This document shows positions 42,658 to 53,555 of a DNA stretch of 64,000 nt, piece after piece. Positions within the stretch are counted from its first letter, which is position 1, and every line of letters begins with the position of its first letter. The DNA is from Nemertoderma westbladi (Eukaryota > Xenacoelomorpha > Nemertodermatida > Nemertodermatidae). The DNA lies in assembly GCA_032718475.1 (NCBI GenBank), contig JAUCBJ010007369.1:1-64000 (forward strand). Direction: 5' to 3'. The position numbers and the translations under genes are program-made. The notes under the pieces were generated by a model that did no database searches, was not told the origin of the DNA, and worked only from the letters and a program-made list of their open reading frames with translations.

Positions 42658-45600
42658 GTGCATTGATTTTAACTCTATGTTTGTGCATTGTTATCCACCA
42701 ATCGACTGCTTTTTGGAAAGTATGGAAAGGTATGTAAAATCTAATTTGCAAAGAGCATATTATTATTATGTTTACATTAGCCCTTTGCAATAGTGTGGCT
42801 ACCTTTAGTCGTAATTCTTTTTGTCAGTTATTGTGATTAGCTAGCCAAGAAACAGGTGCTTTACTTGCAATGTATTTTTTTGATGAAGAGTAAAAAAGAG
42901 CATATCATAGAGTAATGTGCGTCCATTTGGCTTTCTATCCAGTAGGACCTTCAAATACCGGTGGTGGAAAACGGAGTTTCCATGAAGGCGGTGTGGCGAA
43001 CCTCGCCAAATTACAACATTTCTTTGAAACATCTGATACAAATGGTAAGTTTGTTTGTTTGAATGGTCGTTACATAATATTGGGGGAAATCACTTTCTGC
43101 AATATTTAATATTTATATAGAGGCAATATATTTATTATTAACATTAGTGGATTACTTCAGTGAGAGAAAAAGTTAATTAGGTGTAAACAATATAGTGTAA
43201 CTAACTGGATATTACTTTCATGTTAAACCATATCCCGTATTCATGTGAAGGATGACCCCACCCACCCACCCACCACACAATACAATGTATATTATTGTGG
43301 TGGTATAAATTGCTGTGTGAAATGTGTGTGAAAAAGTCTCCTAGAAAAATGCTCACCTTGCTATAAGGCAGGATAAGTGCATTTGTTTCCATGCACACCC
43401 TGAGGTTGACTGTATTGGGCAGTTCCTCTGACTCTGTTTCCCAATTCATGCTGCTGCTGGGGATTATTACTTAGATCAGAATGCTCCATTGCAGCTGCAT
43501 TTTTAAGAATGCTGTGCTGGCTTGTTGACAAAATTGCGCCACCATAATTCCCCACAATCACCCAAGACATTTGCTAGATCATCCGCATCTTCAAGGCCAG
43601 TGTCTTTTAAGATGCGTCACAAGAATTTCATGGGCTATCCACCATACTTATTCACTCAATGAGGCTGCCAAAGCACAAGATTATGATATTATGGTCCTCA
43701 CGGTGAAAGCATGTCCTGCAAAGCAGAAGTGGCTTTGTTCTAGTGTCAAGCCTCAAGTGTCAACAGTAGACACAAATGTTGTCGAACCATCGTATACTGG
43801 TCTGATTGCTGCTATAATTTCATCAGGAATCCCATATAATGAAAGTATGCTGAACATATGTGAGCGAGAGACTGAATCAAAGGCCTTGGAGAAGTTAACA
43901 AAGTTAACAGCCAGATGCCTGTCTTTCTTTTTTGATAACTCTTCAATTATCCTTCTAAGTGCCAAAACGGGCTCCATGGTCCCACGATCTTTATGGAACC
44001 CATTCTGATTTCCATGGAGCAGTCTCTCAACGGGATCCCTGATGCGATTTAATATAATTTTATTGTATAGCTTTGCAGCAATCGAGATCAATGAGATTCC
44101 CCGAAAAGAACCATAGAGTGTTCAGTTGCCCTTCTTGGGAGCTCGCACCAACTTATTTGTTTTCATTTCTTGTGGGACTCTTGTTGTTCTGTACATGTCT
44201 ACTATGATGGGATAGATGAGCTTTAAACACTCAGGTATTTTAAAGACCTCAGGGGGAACACCATCTACATTCCACTGGCACGATTGGTCTTAATGCTCTT
44301 TGCAGCAGCCTGCACTTCTGCTAAGGAGATATTGCCAATAGGAATATCTGGGAGTACAGACTCAGACACTTTCACTTCTATAAAGTTATCGGGCAATACC
44401 CTGTCATTATTGAGGAGCTTTTCAAAGTGGGCCTTCCAACCATTGAGGCGATTGGCTGGTGATTCTGCCTTAACCTTGGTGGTTGGTTGGCTTTTCTGCC
44501 CAGTAAGCAAGTTGATCAATTTCCATGTTTGGGATGATTGCCTGCTGTCCTCGGCATCATTAATGGCATCAACCTGTTGGTTTATAAACTCCTGTAGATT
44601 AACAGAGCGGAGAACTGCTTATTCAGGGACCTAGATGCAGCCTTAACTGCATTCTTAGCCGCTGTAGTCTGTTTGAGTCAGGACTCATTCTGCGCCTTAT
44701 AGAGGTCATTTCAGCACCTTTTTCCTGTTTCGAGGGTAAACCAGAACTGTTTCTGCAGCTGCTAACTTAACTGCTTCTGTAAAGGCAGTATAGCCCTCAT
44801 AGTAATCTGCTGCCTCAGAGGCAAGAACCTCATACCTGTTGTTCAGCTGTAGTGTGAAGCTGGATCTCACACTTGGCTGTTGCAACAGAGGACCAGTCAT
44901 GCCGCGGCAAGGCAGATTTCGTTATTCTGCTAGCACGCAGACTAAGTCTTACCTTGGCCACAATAAGGAGGTGATCACTGGAGAAGGGTCGAAGTGTAAA
45001 TGCATTACACTCTTGTATAGAGCTACTGTATTTTCTACGAAAAAGAATATGGTCTATCTGGGACTTGTGACCACTGTGGGTCCACTATGAGTCCATAGCT
45101 TTCCAGTTCGCTTCTTGAACTGGGTTCCAGCCGAAAACAATCCATTTCCAGATATGAAATCCTGAAAATTTCGGTTGACATTATCACTATTACTATAGAC
45201 CCAGGGCAATGTAGGTGATTGATGCAGACTTGCATAAAAGTCTCCCAGGAATGTTAAGAATGCATGCTGATCCACTCCCCATCAGTAGCTGCTTGTAGAT
45301 TGTGGTAGAAATTTTCCACCTCCTCTACTGGGGCAACACTAGTTGGAAAATAGCACACCATCAAAACCACCTTAGGAAACTTCTTAGCCAGTCTTCCAGA
45401 ACATGAGAAGTGGCAGACAGTCAGCTCACCTTGTCGCATTGGGGACCCGAGTGTTAGGGTGTTAACTGAGGCTAGTCTGGTGACTTGCCTCAGATTCACC
45501 AATGGCTTGGATGGTCAGGGTGGAACATGAGAGTAGCCTCCAACTCCAGAATCCCCCTCCCCATCACAATCTGGCCTCCCTGGTGACCCAGAAAGGTCAT

Positions 45601-46312
45601 CAAGAAAGGGACTCACAGAATTGTTGGCCACTCTCTCTCCTGTAGGGGGTGAAACAGGCAGCCGGTCAGGAGATAACTGATGCCTGTGAGGCCAATTGTG
45701 TCTGGTAATTCCCCTGGCCTCTAGTGGCCGGACCTCCACATTACTTATGTAATCCATAGTGGGGGTTGGGGGGTGCTTTCTTGCCGAGTCAGCTCTCGGG
45801 GCAAATACCACACTCTGGTTTGCCGTTCCACAGGGTGGGTGTCGCAGTGGAGTCAGATATGAGAGGGCCATCACCCATACCTACTCTGACAAACATAACC
45901 CACCATTGTCTATGCAGCTCACCTGTTGAGCCATGCCCTGTACCCCTGCTGCCAGGTGCACTTCGCAGTGAAGTGCACTCAGAGTGGACATGAGAACACT
46001 GTTGGGGATTGATATAGGCAGAAAGAGAGTAGCACTATGAATGGATAAACACGATTAAAATAAAGGTAAAACAAGTAACAAAAACATAAACAGATATATC
46101 ATGCAGTCAGAAACTTCGACTTTGACTGACTGTTTTCTTAGTTTTTTTTTGTGTTAGAATATTACTGCTAGTTTTACTTTATTTTATAACATATCTATTA
46201 CCGGTATTAGATTGATTAGTTAATGAACACAAATATTGTTTTCACAGGTGATGGGGAATTGAGTTTTGATGAATTGGTTGAAGGAATGGGAACCCTACAT
46301 GAAACTCAATAA
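42658..46312 (+). CDS. EF-hand protein gene, 3' three exons (small, probably secreted)
   Basis: Three exons join in phase: 42658-42729 (acceptor ...TCTCGCAG, donor GTATGT), 42943-43044 (acceptor ...CTATCCAG, donor GTAAGT) and 46258-46312 (acceptor ...TTTTCACAG), ending at TAA 46310-46312. All junctions are phase 1. The product has a hydrophobic stretch (ALILTLCLCIVIHQSTA) like a signal peptide, then FWKVWKV, a Gly/Lys-rich segment and helix NLAKLQHFFETS. One EF-hand loop follows: D-T-N-G-D-G-E-L-S-F-D-E, with Ca ligands at positions 1, 3, 5, 7, 9 and 12, Gly at 6 and Leu at 8. The loop is split by the last intron. The start exon is not found. AATAAA signals occur at 46461 and 46670. Small single-EF-hand secreted proteins are known in invertebrates; the exact function is unknown. 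It is the best host gene in the window. Confidence 0.75.
43466..46002 (-). mobile_element. (TAG)n-tail LINE, copy 4, in the last intron of the EF-hand gene
   Basis: A minus-strand LINE copy bounded by an 8-bp TSD, TGGGGATT (43458-43465 and 46003-46010). It retains the endonuclease (QVTRLASVNTL, FLTFLGDFYASL with Asn changed to Tyr in GDFN) and the N-terminal RT including motif A (NFSKAFDSVSRS). About 730 bp is deleted between 43752 and 43758 relative to copy 3, removing RT motifs B and C. It is about 220 bp shorter at the 5' end than copy 3. It opposes the direction of the EF-hand gene, which is common for LINEs tolerated in introns. Confidence 0.9.
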
Positions 46313-46700
46313 TGATGGAGAAACTTATGTAACAAACTACTAGATACTGATCTGTCTGACTATCTAAGAACTGTGTCATTGTGTATAAATTGTCAAGTAT
46401 TTTACCATTCGGTTATGAGAAAAAAGGCATGTTTTAGAAGAGAAAGATGTTATATGGTTAAATAAATAAGTAGATTTATCTATTACGATTTCTATACTAA
46501 CATTCTGAATGCACACCCAGTCTTTACTTGATATATTAGTTATGGTGGTCAGTATCACCTCGCCTATGTGCAATTTGCTTTAATTTCATATCATTATTTT
46601 ATTTCTCCATGTAATTTGATTTCATGCTTTGGATTCTTCCATCAATGGACATCAAGACCAAGAGTATGTAATAAAGTCGAATTGAGCATAACTGAAAATA
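46313..46700 (+). other. Probable 3' UTR of the EF-hand gene
   Basis: Non-coding sequence after the stop, with AATAAA at 46461-46466 and 46670-46675. The second is followed by a TGAG/AATTGAG stretch, a plausible cleavage region. Confidence 0.4.
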
Positions 46701-46984
46701 TAGATGGTGCAGCATTGGTTCAATGAGTGGGCCAGTTATTCACTCAAAAAGTTATTGCTAATCTATATAGAAAGTACTACACCAAAGGCATTATTAATGG
46801 GTTGGATAGCTATTCCAATTTCCAACCAATTATTAATATAGTCTCATGTTCATACTCATCAAATGGCTAATGGCCTAACTAAAGACAACGAATTAGCCAA
46901 AGTTTTACAGTTTGATTAACAAGATTAACTAAATTATAATATTCTTGGGGTGGGGGCTGGGAGGGAGGGTGGGGGCAGGCAGGG
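46701..46984. other. No recognised gene
   Basis: Short non-coding gap; a G-rich stretch (GGGTGGGGGC) lies at about 46947-46980. Confidence 0.4.
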
Positions 46985-47355
46985 TGGTACGCAGCAAACT
47001 TCGCCCACGAGAAAGCTTCGCCCCGAGCAATCTTTGCACTCAAAATGAGGAACTATCGCCCAGTGGAAACCTTCGCCCACGAGCAACCTTTGCCCAATAA
47101 ACAATTATTGTTTTGGTTAGAAAAAGTCATCTCTGTAACCTGCTCTTTTCCCTCAATTAGTAACACCATCGTTTATTGTTTTGGTTAGAAAATGCCGCCT
47201 CTGTAACTTGCTTATTTCCTTCAATTTTTACTAATTCGGTGAAGGATGCTCATGGGTGAAGATTGCCTTGTGGGTGAAGGTTTCCCCTGGGCGAAGATTG
47301 GACGCGTGCGAAGGTTGTACGCGGGCAGAGATTGCACCTACCTGGGCAGGGTGAG
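46985..47355. mobile_element. MITE-like inverted repeat with TTCGCCCACGAG units
   Basis: The left half repeats AACTTCGCCCACGAG, CTTCGCCCCGAGCAATCTTT and CTTCGCCCACGAGCAACCTT. The right half carries the reverse sense (GGGTGAAGATTG, GGGCGAAGATTGGACGCG, GCGAAGGTTGTACGCGGGCA). The middle has two direct copies of ATTATTGTTTTGGTTAGAAAA. Inverted ends made of a short repeated unit around a small core suggest a small foldback or MITE. No TSD was identified. Confidence 0.6.
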
Positions 47356-48084
47356 AGTTGTTCACTATAACTTCAAGAACAAACAATAATGGGACTCTAT
47401 TAAGTAGCTAAGCATACTATGCAAGATTGTGCATAATTGACTCAATGCTAATCGGATATCTTCAAAAGTCAAATCTCCAGTTCTAGTGGTCGTATGACCA
47501 ATCAGCACTTTGGCAAACTTTATTTCTAACTTTACAAACAAAAAATCTAGAACAATGACAGCCTTCTAAGGTTCCCCTTCTTGTAAAACTGTAACATGAA
47601 GATCTTCATGGTAATCAATTGTATTTTGTAGAATTTGTTTGAAATTAACATTTTTAGAGCCACAATAGGTTTCACCCTTTTGTCCAGAATGCACTGATCT
47701 GCCCAAGGGATTCTTGGTATGAAGGGTTAATCAATCAGCTAAAACGTACTGTAAACTAGAAGTTGCTCAGAATAAAGTAGTAAGAATTAATTTCACAAAT
47801 TTAAATTTAAAACTACATACCTTGTTATAATCTAAGCCCATATGATATTTCTCTGGACCACTTAGTAAACTCCACTATCTAAATTGAATGGTTTGGTATG
47901 GATATTATTATTCATATGCATCAAGTCTATAAACAAAAAATCACCGGAGTATGCCATACCCGCTCTTAACAGTTACTCTATCAAACGTTTACCTCCCGCA
48001 ATATAAATTTTTTAAACAGATACTTATTTTTTCATGGTATAAAAAATTGCAACCTTTGCGCTTTGCCTAACCACAGTATATGAA
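47356..48084. other. No recognised gene
   Basis: AT-rich, without a supported feature. Confidence 0.45.
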
Positions 48085-48255
48085 GACCAAGTTCTTTCAA
48101 GCAACAAAACAAAACAAAGACTGAAAGTATTATTTTGTACAGGGGTGAGGCACGGACACTTAAACAACAAATTTAGGTTTGTTGTAGAAGATATTTAATA
48201 GGGAAAGCACTAATTGTCAGCTGGAGACAATGCATGACAAATACAGGCCTAGTAG
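48085..48255 (+). pseudogene. Family-2 LINE fragment, RT C-terminal scrap
   Basis: DNA similarity to 52703-52862 is clear: ACCAAGTTCTTTCAAGC against ACTAAGTTCTTTCGAGC, GGGGTGAGGCACGGACAC against GGGGTGAGACCTGGACAC, and GTCAGCTGGAGACAATGCAT against ATCAGCTGGAGACAACACAT. The reading frame is broken repeatedly. Confidence 0.7.
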
Positions 48256-48828
48256 CCATGAAAGGGTGGGGGCCAGCTGGAAGCCAGTTATTTGAAATGT
48301 CTTAAACTGATGAATTTCCAACAATACTATGGTAAACTAGCATTGTTTATATACCAATAAACCAAGAAATTGCTTTTCAATTATTGTAACAGTTCTGTGT
48401 ATATATTAATATATTCATAGGATACTTAATATGATATGTATATCTTAATTAAATGAAATATATTAAGAAAATAATTCCAAATTTAAAAGGGCCCTTTCAA
48501 CCAAATTAGACTTAATTAACTGACATTTAATTATTAGACAATTGGATAGCTTTCTGTGCTGGTTCTTTAGAAAAATGAGTGGTAAACAATTTACTTAGAT
48601 TTTTTAAGAATAATATTGGAAAGAGTTCTGCAGTATAAGTTTTTGTTATTGATCATTGAAAGAAGAGTTATTAGACCAAAGTATGTCATTAACGAACTTC
48701 TATAAATTTCAGTATTGACTATATTAATGAATAGAGAGTAGCACTAAAACACCCACTGACAGATAATCTATGGAGGAATTGTTAACCCTCCATGAGATAA
48801 ACAACCAAGCCATTGTCCTAGTCTCCCT
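48256..48828. other. No recognised gene
   Basis: AT-rich sequence. It may hold more of the P-element-like pseudogene's 3' side, but no protein similarity could be read. Confidence 0.4.
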
Positions 48829-49545
48829 TCATAAAAGATAATGAGAGATAAGATAATAATATTGTTGTCTAATAATAACCTCTTCAATGTTACATTTAAG
48901 CGCAATGTACCTTGAAATGTATGTCAGTGTCATGGAGGTGTCATCAGGGATTTCTTTCTCAAGATTGCAAACATTATCAATCACTGTTAGTTCAACATCA
49001 TTTAAGAGTCTATTACAGTACTTACATGAATGGCCAACTGTATAGACCATGTCACCATCAACTTGTCAATTTGGTATTTTCTGAATAGCTTGGGCGGAGG
49101 TGAGGAAGTAAGTCCCACTAAAAACTTGACGAAGTACACTAAACAAATGTTCAATTGCAGCTTGTGAAATCTAACCAATCAAAACATATGTGTTGTAGAC
49201 AGTAAAAACTCAACTAGATCCTTTAATAAAGTCTTTGCAGTTTCAATCGCATCGCTTCTGACCATTTTTGGTGCCCATATCCATGGATCATCAGCTGAGT
49301 AAATTACGCCATGGCAATCGTCATTATAAGGTATAAGGTTTATCAAGATGTGGACTTCGTACATTCAATATTTTCCAAATATGAACAAAGGTTTCAAGAA
49401 ACTCCACAGTTCCTGTACATTGACCTTTCAGTTTAGGATATGTCTCCAATGCTGCAACTGCTTCATCACAGAAAACATTGGGCATTATGGAGAGTTTCTG
49501 TCACTCAATTGGCTTTGGATGGACTGCAATCTCTTTGTACTTTAA
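48829..49545 (-). pseudogene. P-element/THAP9-type transposase remnant, C-terminal part
   Basis: Minus-strand frames in order: NVFCDEAVAALETYPKLKGQ, TVEFLETFVHIWKILNVRSP, then after a shift DAIETAKTLLKDLVEFLL, then QAAIEHLFSVLRQVF, and finally SMTLTYISRYIALKCNIEE. This succession (VF-E--AAAL, a -TA-FI---WFD-LN-RS segment, the Q--IEN-F---R block and a -YI-GY(I/V)--K helix) follows the Tnp_P_element domain of P elements and THAP9. One stop (49059-49061) and at least two frameshifts make it dead. The upstream part lies at 51114-51295, across an inserted MITE. Confidence 0.6.
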
Positions 49546-51113
49546 CCCTATTAAACCCGGGGGGGGGTCAATATGACCCCCCCCCGTGGTTTTTTTATTA
49601 TAATTCTGAAACAAACGCAGTTGGGAATCTGAAATTTTATGACTTTTCCTAAAAATCTATTGTCTTCCTAGTAGTGAAAACCGTTTTCAAAAATATTGGG
49701 TAGTTTTCGAGTTATAGCACCATTTTTTAACCCTACTTTTGGCACTTTTTTTGAGACATTTTTTGAAAATTACATTTCATTAAATGTGAATTGTAACATC
49801 TTTATTTTTGATTTACACCGGTTTTTTGGTGTTAGCAATTGGATGGAATTCATATAAATTGATTTAGAAATTTAAAACTTGTTTTTTTCGGCGGGTGCCA
49901 ATTTTTGGTGCCAGCACCAAATTTTGAAATATGTCAATTTTATAAATTGATTGTGTGAAACTTATTTTTTACGCAATTGGGGTTTTTTGGGGTTCTGGTT
50001 TCGATGAAATATCTACGAGTTGCACCAAGCGTATCAAACTTGTATTTTTCGGTGGTGGGTGCAAATTTTGGTGCTAGCACGAAATTTTGAAAATCCCTTC
50101 AATTGATAAAATTGTTTGTGACAATTTATTTCTTGCGTTTTAGAGATTTATGGCTATTCTGAATTGAATGGAATATATAATTTTCGAACTAGGCATCTCA
50201 AACTTGTATTTTTCGGAAGTGGGTACAAAATGTGGTGCTAGCACCAAATTTTGAAAACCATCAAATATATAAATTGATTGTGTCACCTTGTTTCTTGCGT
50301 TATACGGGTTTGTGAGGGTTCTGAATTCAATGGAATCGGTAAAAATTTCATAAGAGTTTTCAAACTTGTATTTTTCGCCGGTGGGTGAAAATTGTTGTGC
50401 CAGCACCAAATTTTGGAAAATAAGCAAATTGATCAGTAGATAGTATCATCTTGTTTATTGCGTTATACGGGTTTATGAGGGTCCTGAATCCGATGGAATC
50501 AATAAAAACAGCACTGGACATCGCAAACTTGTACTTTTTGGTGATGGGTACGAAATTTGGTCCTAGCACCAAAATTTTCCAAATTACGCCGAAAAATACA
50601 AGTAGCAATGATGGGACATTTTAGAAATGTATTCCATTAAAATCAGCGCCCTAGAAAACCTGAAAATGTGAATTTATAGCATCGTATAAGTGAATTAAAA
50701 ATTTTGTGTTCTAACTGAAAAGTGCTGGTTACTTGTTTTTTTCATTTTTTTCCTACGCAGAGAGGACTAAACAGCCATTTATAGTACTCATATCATTTTT
50801 AAATATTTTCCAATGTATTTCGCGCCCATGAAAACCTGTATTGAAAAACAATTAGACGAAAAATGTAACTTTCAAATTTTCTGAAAATTGTGCACTACTT
50901 GTAATTTTGGTGCTGCAATATAACCACCTCAGTACATTTTTTCGAAATTTTTTTTTTTTCGGTCAGATCCTGACTAGTGATACCTAAGTACAAACAAAAA
51001 ATCAGACGTTTTCGTAAAAATTTGTAGATTTTAGAGGGGGGGGGGTCAATATGACCCCCCCCCCCCCCCCCCCCGGTATTTGTACAACATTTTATAGCCC
51101 GGTACTAATAGGG
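49546..51113. mobile_element. piggyBac-like MITE with 162-bp internal tandem repeats
   Basis: TTAA flanks both sides (49542-49545 and 51114-51117). The ends are inverted: CCCTATTAAACCCGG against CCCTATTAGTACCGG. A TTAA TSD and CCC ends are piggyBac traits. Next to each end lies a hairpin GGGGGTCA-ATA-TGACCCCC extended by G and C runs (about 49560-49583 and 51036-51075). The interior has about five units of 162 bp that start with AAACTTGTATTTTTCGG (about 49875, 50035, 50200, 50361, 50525) and contain GGTGCTAGCACCAAATTTTG. No transposase is present. It sits inside the P-like pseudogene. Confidence 0.8.
49875..50590. repeat. Internal satellite, period about 162 bp
   Basis: Five starts of AAACTTGTATTTTTCGG spaced 160-165 bp, each followed by (G/T)GTGGGT-CAAATTTGGTGCTAGCACCAAATTTTG and a TTGCGTTATACGGGTTT block. 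The period is a multiple of three and yields repeat ORFs on the minus strand, which I treat as artefacts. Confidence 0.8.
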
Positions 51114-51295
51114 TTAAAGATTAATTAAAGTGTTTGACTCCCACTTCTATAAAGTTTCAATATCGGCACACTCAGCAGTAAGTTTCTTACATTTCTTGAC
51201 ATTTCGCTGTTATCAAATTGTTTCGAATACTTTTCCACAGATGGACAAAGTCATATAGGAGAAAAACGCCATCAACTGTTTTCGGAGGCTTGTTA
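51114..51295 (-). pseudogene. P-element/THAP9-type transposase remnant, N-terminal side of the break
   Basis: The minus strand reads NKPPKTVDGVFLLYDFVHLW, then KSIRNNLITAKCQEM. LLYDFVHLWKSIRNN corresponds to the LFDFVH-(L/F)K-IRNNW signature of P-element transposases. Stops follow up to the TTAA at 51114-51117, where the piggyBac-like MITE begins. The right limit is blurred by the adjoining LINE. Confidence 0.6.
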
Positions 51296-53148
51296 GGTGT
51301 AAGAGAGAAGATCTTAAGATAGCCTACAAAGTTAAAACCGAACAACCAACAACCGAAAACACTAACAAGTTTGAGAAAGCTAAGGAAGATCTTAAATTGG
51401 CCTACAACATCAGCCAGGAAAAGTACATACAGGGTAAAATTGAAGCAATTACAACTGCTCACATACAGCAACAATCAAGACTTACCTGGCAAACTGTAAA
51501 TGAGGTATCTGGTTGGAAAAGTTGTGCAAAGGGGCGCCTCAAACCCGATAGTCCTGAAGAACGTGTTGGGAAGTGGAAAAATCACTTCAGCAACTTGCTT
51601 GGGCAGCCACCAAACATCGAGGTCAGCCCTACAAGGAAAATATATGACAAGACACTACCTATAGAAACAGGGGACTTCACACCTACCGAACTCCAAAGAA
51701 GCATTAAAAGCATGTCCAATAATAAAGGGAGTGGATAAGATGAAATCCCAGCGGAGGTATGTAAAACCAGAATGCTAAACAGACCATTATTGAATGTTTG
51801 CAACCGGATTTTAAAAGGGGAAAAGCCACCACCAAATTGGACTAAAGGTCAACTAAAGCCTCTCCCCAAGAAAGGAGACCTCGGCATACCAACAAACTAT
51901 CATGGGGTCTGTATGCTTGTGGATTAGCCCTCACATAGAGAAACAACTGTGTAAGAGCCAAAACGGATTTCGACCAAGTAGATCAACAATAGCTCAGCTA
52001 CTTGCACTTCGGAGACTGATTGAAGGAATTAAGTCAAAGAATCTTCCCACAGTCATGACTTTTGTGGACTTCAAGAAGGCATTCGACTCCATCCATAAAG
52101 TTAAAATGCTTGAAATCCTAAGAGCTTATGGAATATACCAGAAGTAATTGTTGCTGGCATTGGATTGTTATATTGTGACACAGAAGTGCAGGTACTCTTA
52201 CCAGATGGTGAAACTGAGTTTTTCTCAATCCTGGCTGGCGTACTGCAGGGTGACACATTAGCACCATTACTATTTGTAATTGTGGTGGATTACGCAATGA
52301 GAACTTCCACAAAGGGTGAAGATCTGGGATTCACACTTCAAGAATGCAGAAGTAGTAGATATCCGGCAACTACAGTCACAGACACCGACTTTGCGGATGA
52401 CATCGCCCTGCTCTCTAATACGCTAGCAGATGCACAGCTTCTACTAAATAAAGTAGAGAGGACTGCTAAGGAGGTTGGATTGCATATAAATGCTACCAAG
52501 ACCGAATCCATGACCTTTAATGTTGATGGAAACTTGACAACCATTGATAATAATCAACTAAGGAAGGTCAACGACTTCCAGTACCTTGGATCATGGATAG
52601 AGGTTAGCAAAAAGGACATAGAAGTTAGGAAAGCAAAGGCTTGGGTAGCTCTATCAAAAATGAATACCATCTGGAAATCAGATCTCCCCAGGCACCTGTA
52701 GACTAAGTTCTTTCGAGCCACAGTGGAAAGTGTATTTTTATATGGGGGTGAGACCTGGACACAGATTAAATCACTTGAACAACAAATTGATGGTTGCTAC
52801 ACAAGACTACTAAGGGCAGCCCTAAACATCAGCTGGAGACAACACATGACAAACGCCGAGCTTTATGGTACAATACCGCCTGTATCAACCACCCTCCGTG
52901 AACGCAGATTAAGATTCAGTGGGCACTGCTGGCGAAGTAAAGACGAGGTCATACCAGATCTACTTTTCTGGCAACCAACTCATGGAAAGCGTAGTCGTGG
53001 ACAACCGGCCATAACATATATAGATCAACTTGAAAGGGATACAGAACTTGGGATAAACGAAATTGCGACAACTATGGAGAATTGGGAAGCCTGGAAGGAT
53101 CTCATTTCCACTGTCCGAGTTCGCTCGACCTAGTAGTAGTAGTACTTT
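51296..53148 (+). mobile_element. Family-2 LINE with (TAG)n tail, 5'-truncated
   Basis: A plus-strand RT element of about 1.85 kb. In order: linker (KAKEDLKLAYNISQEKYIQG), GKWKNHFSNLLGQPP, motif 1 region (NNKGSG, stop, DEIPAEV), LPKKGDLG, CKSQNGFRPSRSTIAQLLAL, FVDFKKAFDSI (motif A), GVLQGDTLAPLLFVIVVDYA (motif B), DTDFADDIALLS (motif C), NDFQYLGSWIE, VFLYGGETW and LLFWQPTHGKRSRGQP. It ends at CGCTCGACCTAGTAGTAGTAGTAC, the same kind of TAG tail as the minus-strand family, so the two are related. Stops near 51736, 52145 and 52699 and a frameshift near 51905 inactivate it. The endonuclease is absent. Confidence 0.9.
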
Positions 53149-53555
53149 CTAACAGCTATGCACTTACACCAATTAGACAAAATAAAATCTACTTTATCAG
53201 AAAGATAATTCGGGAGCACAAATCTGCACAGAACCATCTCGTTTTAGTTATTTGTAGAGATAAAAATCGAATAGACAAACTCGTTGAGCAACTCAATCTG
53301 TCGCATACCACTAAAAAATTCAAAAGGTATAAAAGATGAAACATGTCAAACTGATGTCACTAAAAATAAGTGAAACCAACTCAGATTTCTGGACAACTGT
53401 AGTTATGTATTTAAGACCCCTGGTATCACCACCGAGTATGACAAAATCATTACTTCCACCAGGTGAACGATTCTTGGGTCTGTCTCTGTGTGCCGTGCAA
53501 GCAGCACACAGACAACCGGAATCTCATCTCATACAGTGGATGCTCATGCATGACC
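53149..53555. other. No recognised gene
   Basis: Two plus-strand ORFs (53082-53339 and 53336-53563) have no motif known to me. Confidence 0.4.

Noticed and set aside
50140-50608. A possible repeat protein with 54-residue units on the minus strand
   Set aside because: The 162-bp satellite unit is a multiple of three, so frames persist by chance. It lies inside a non-autonomous element and has no start context or known domain.
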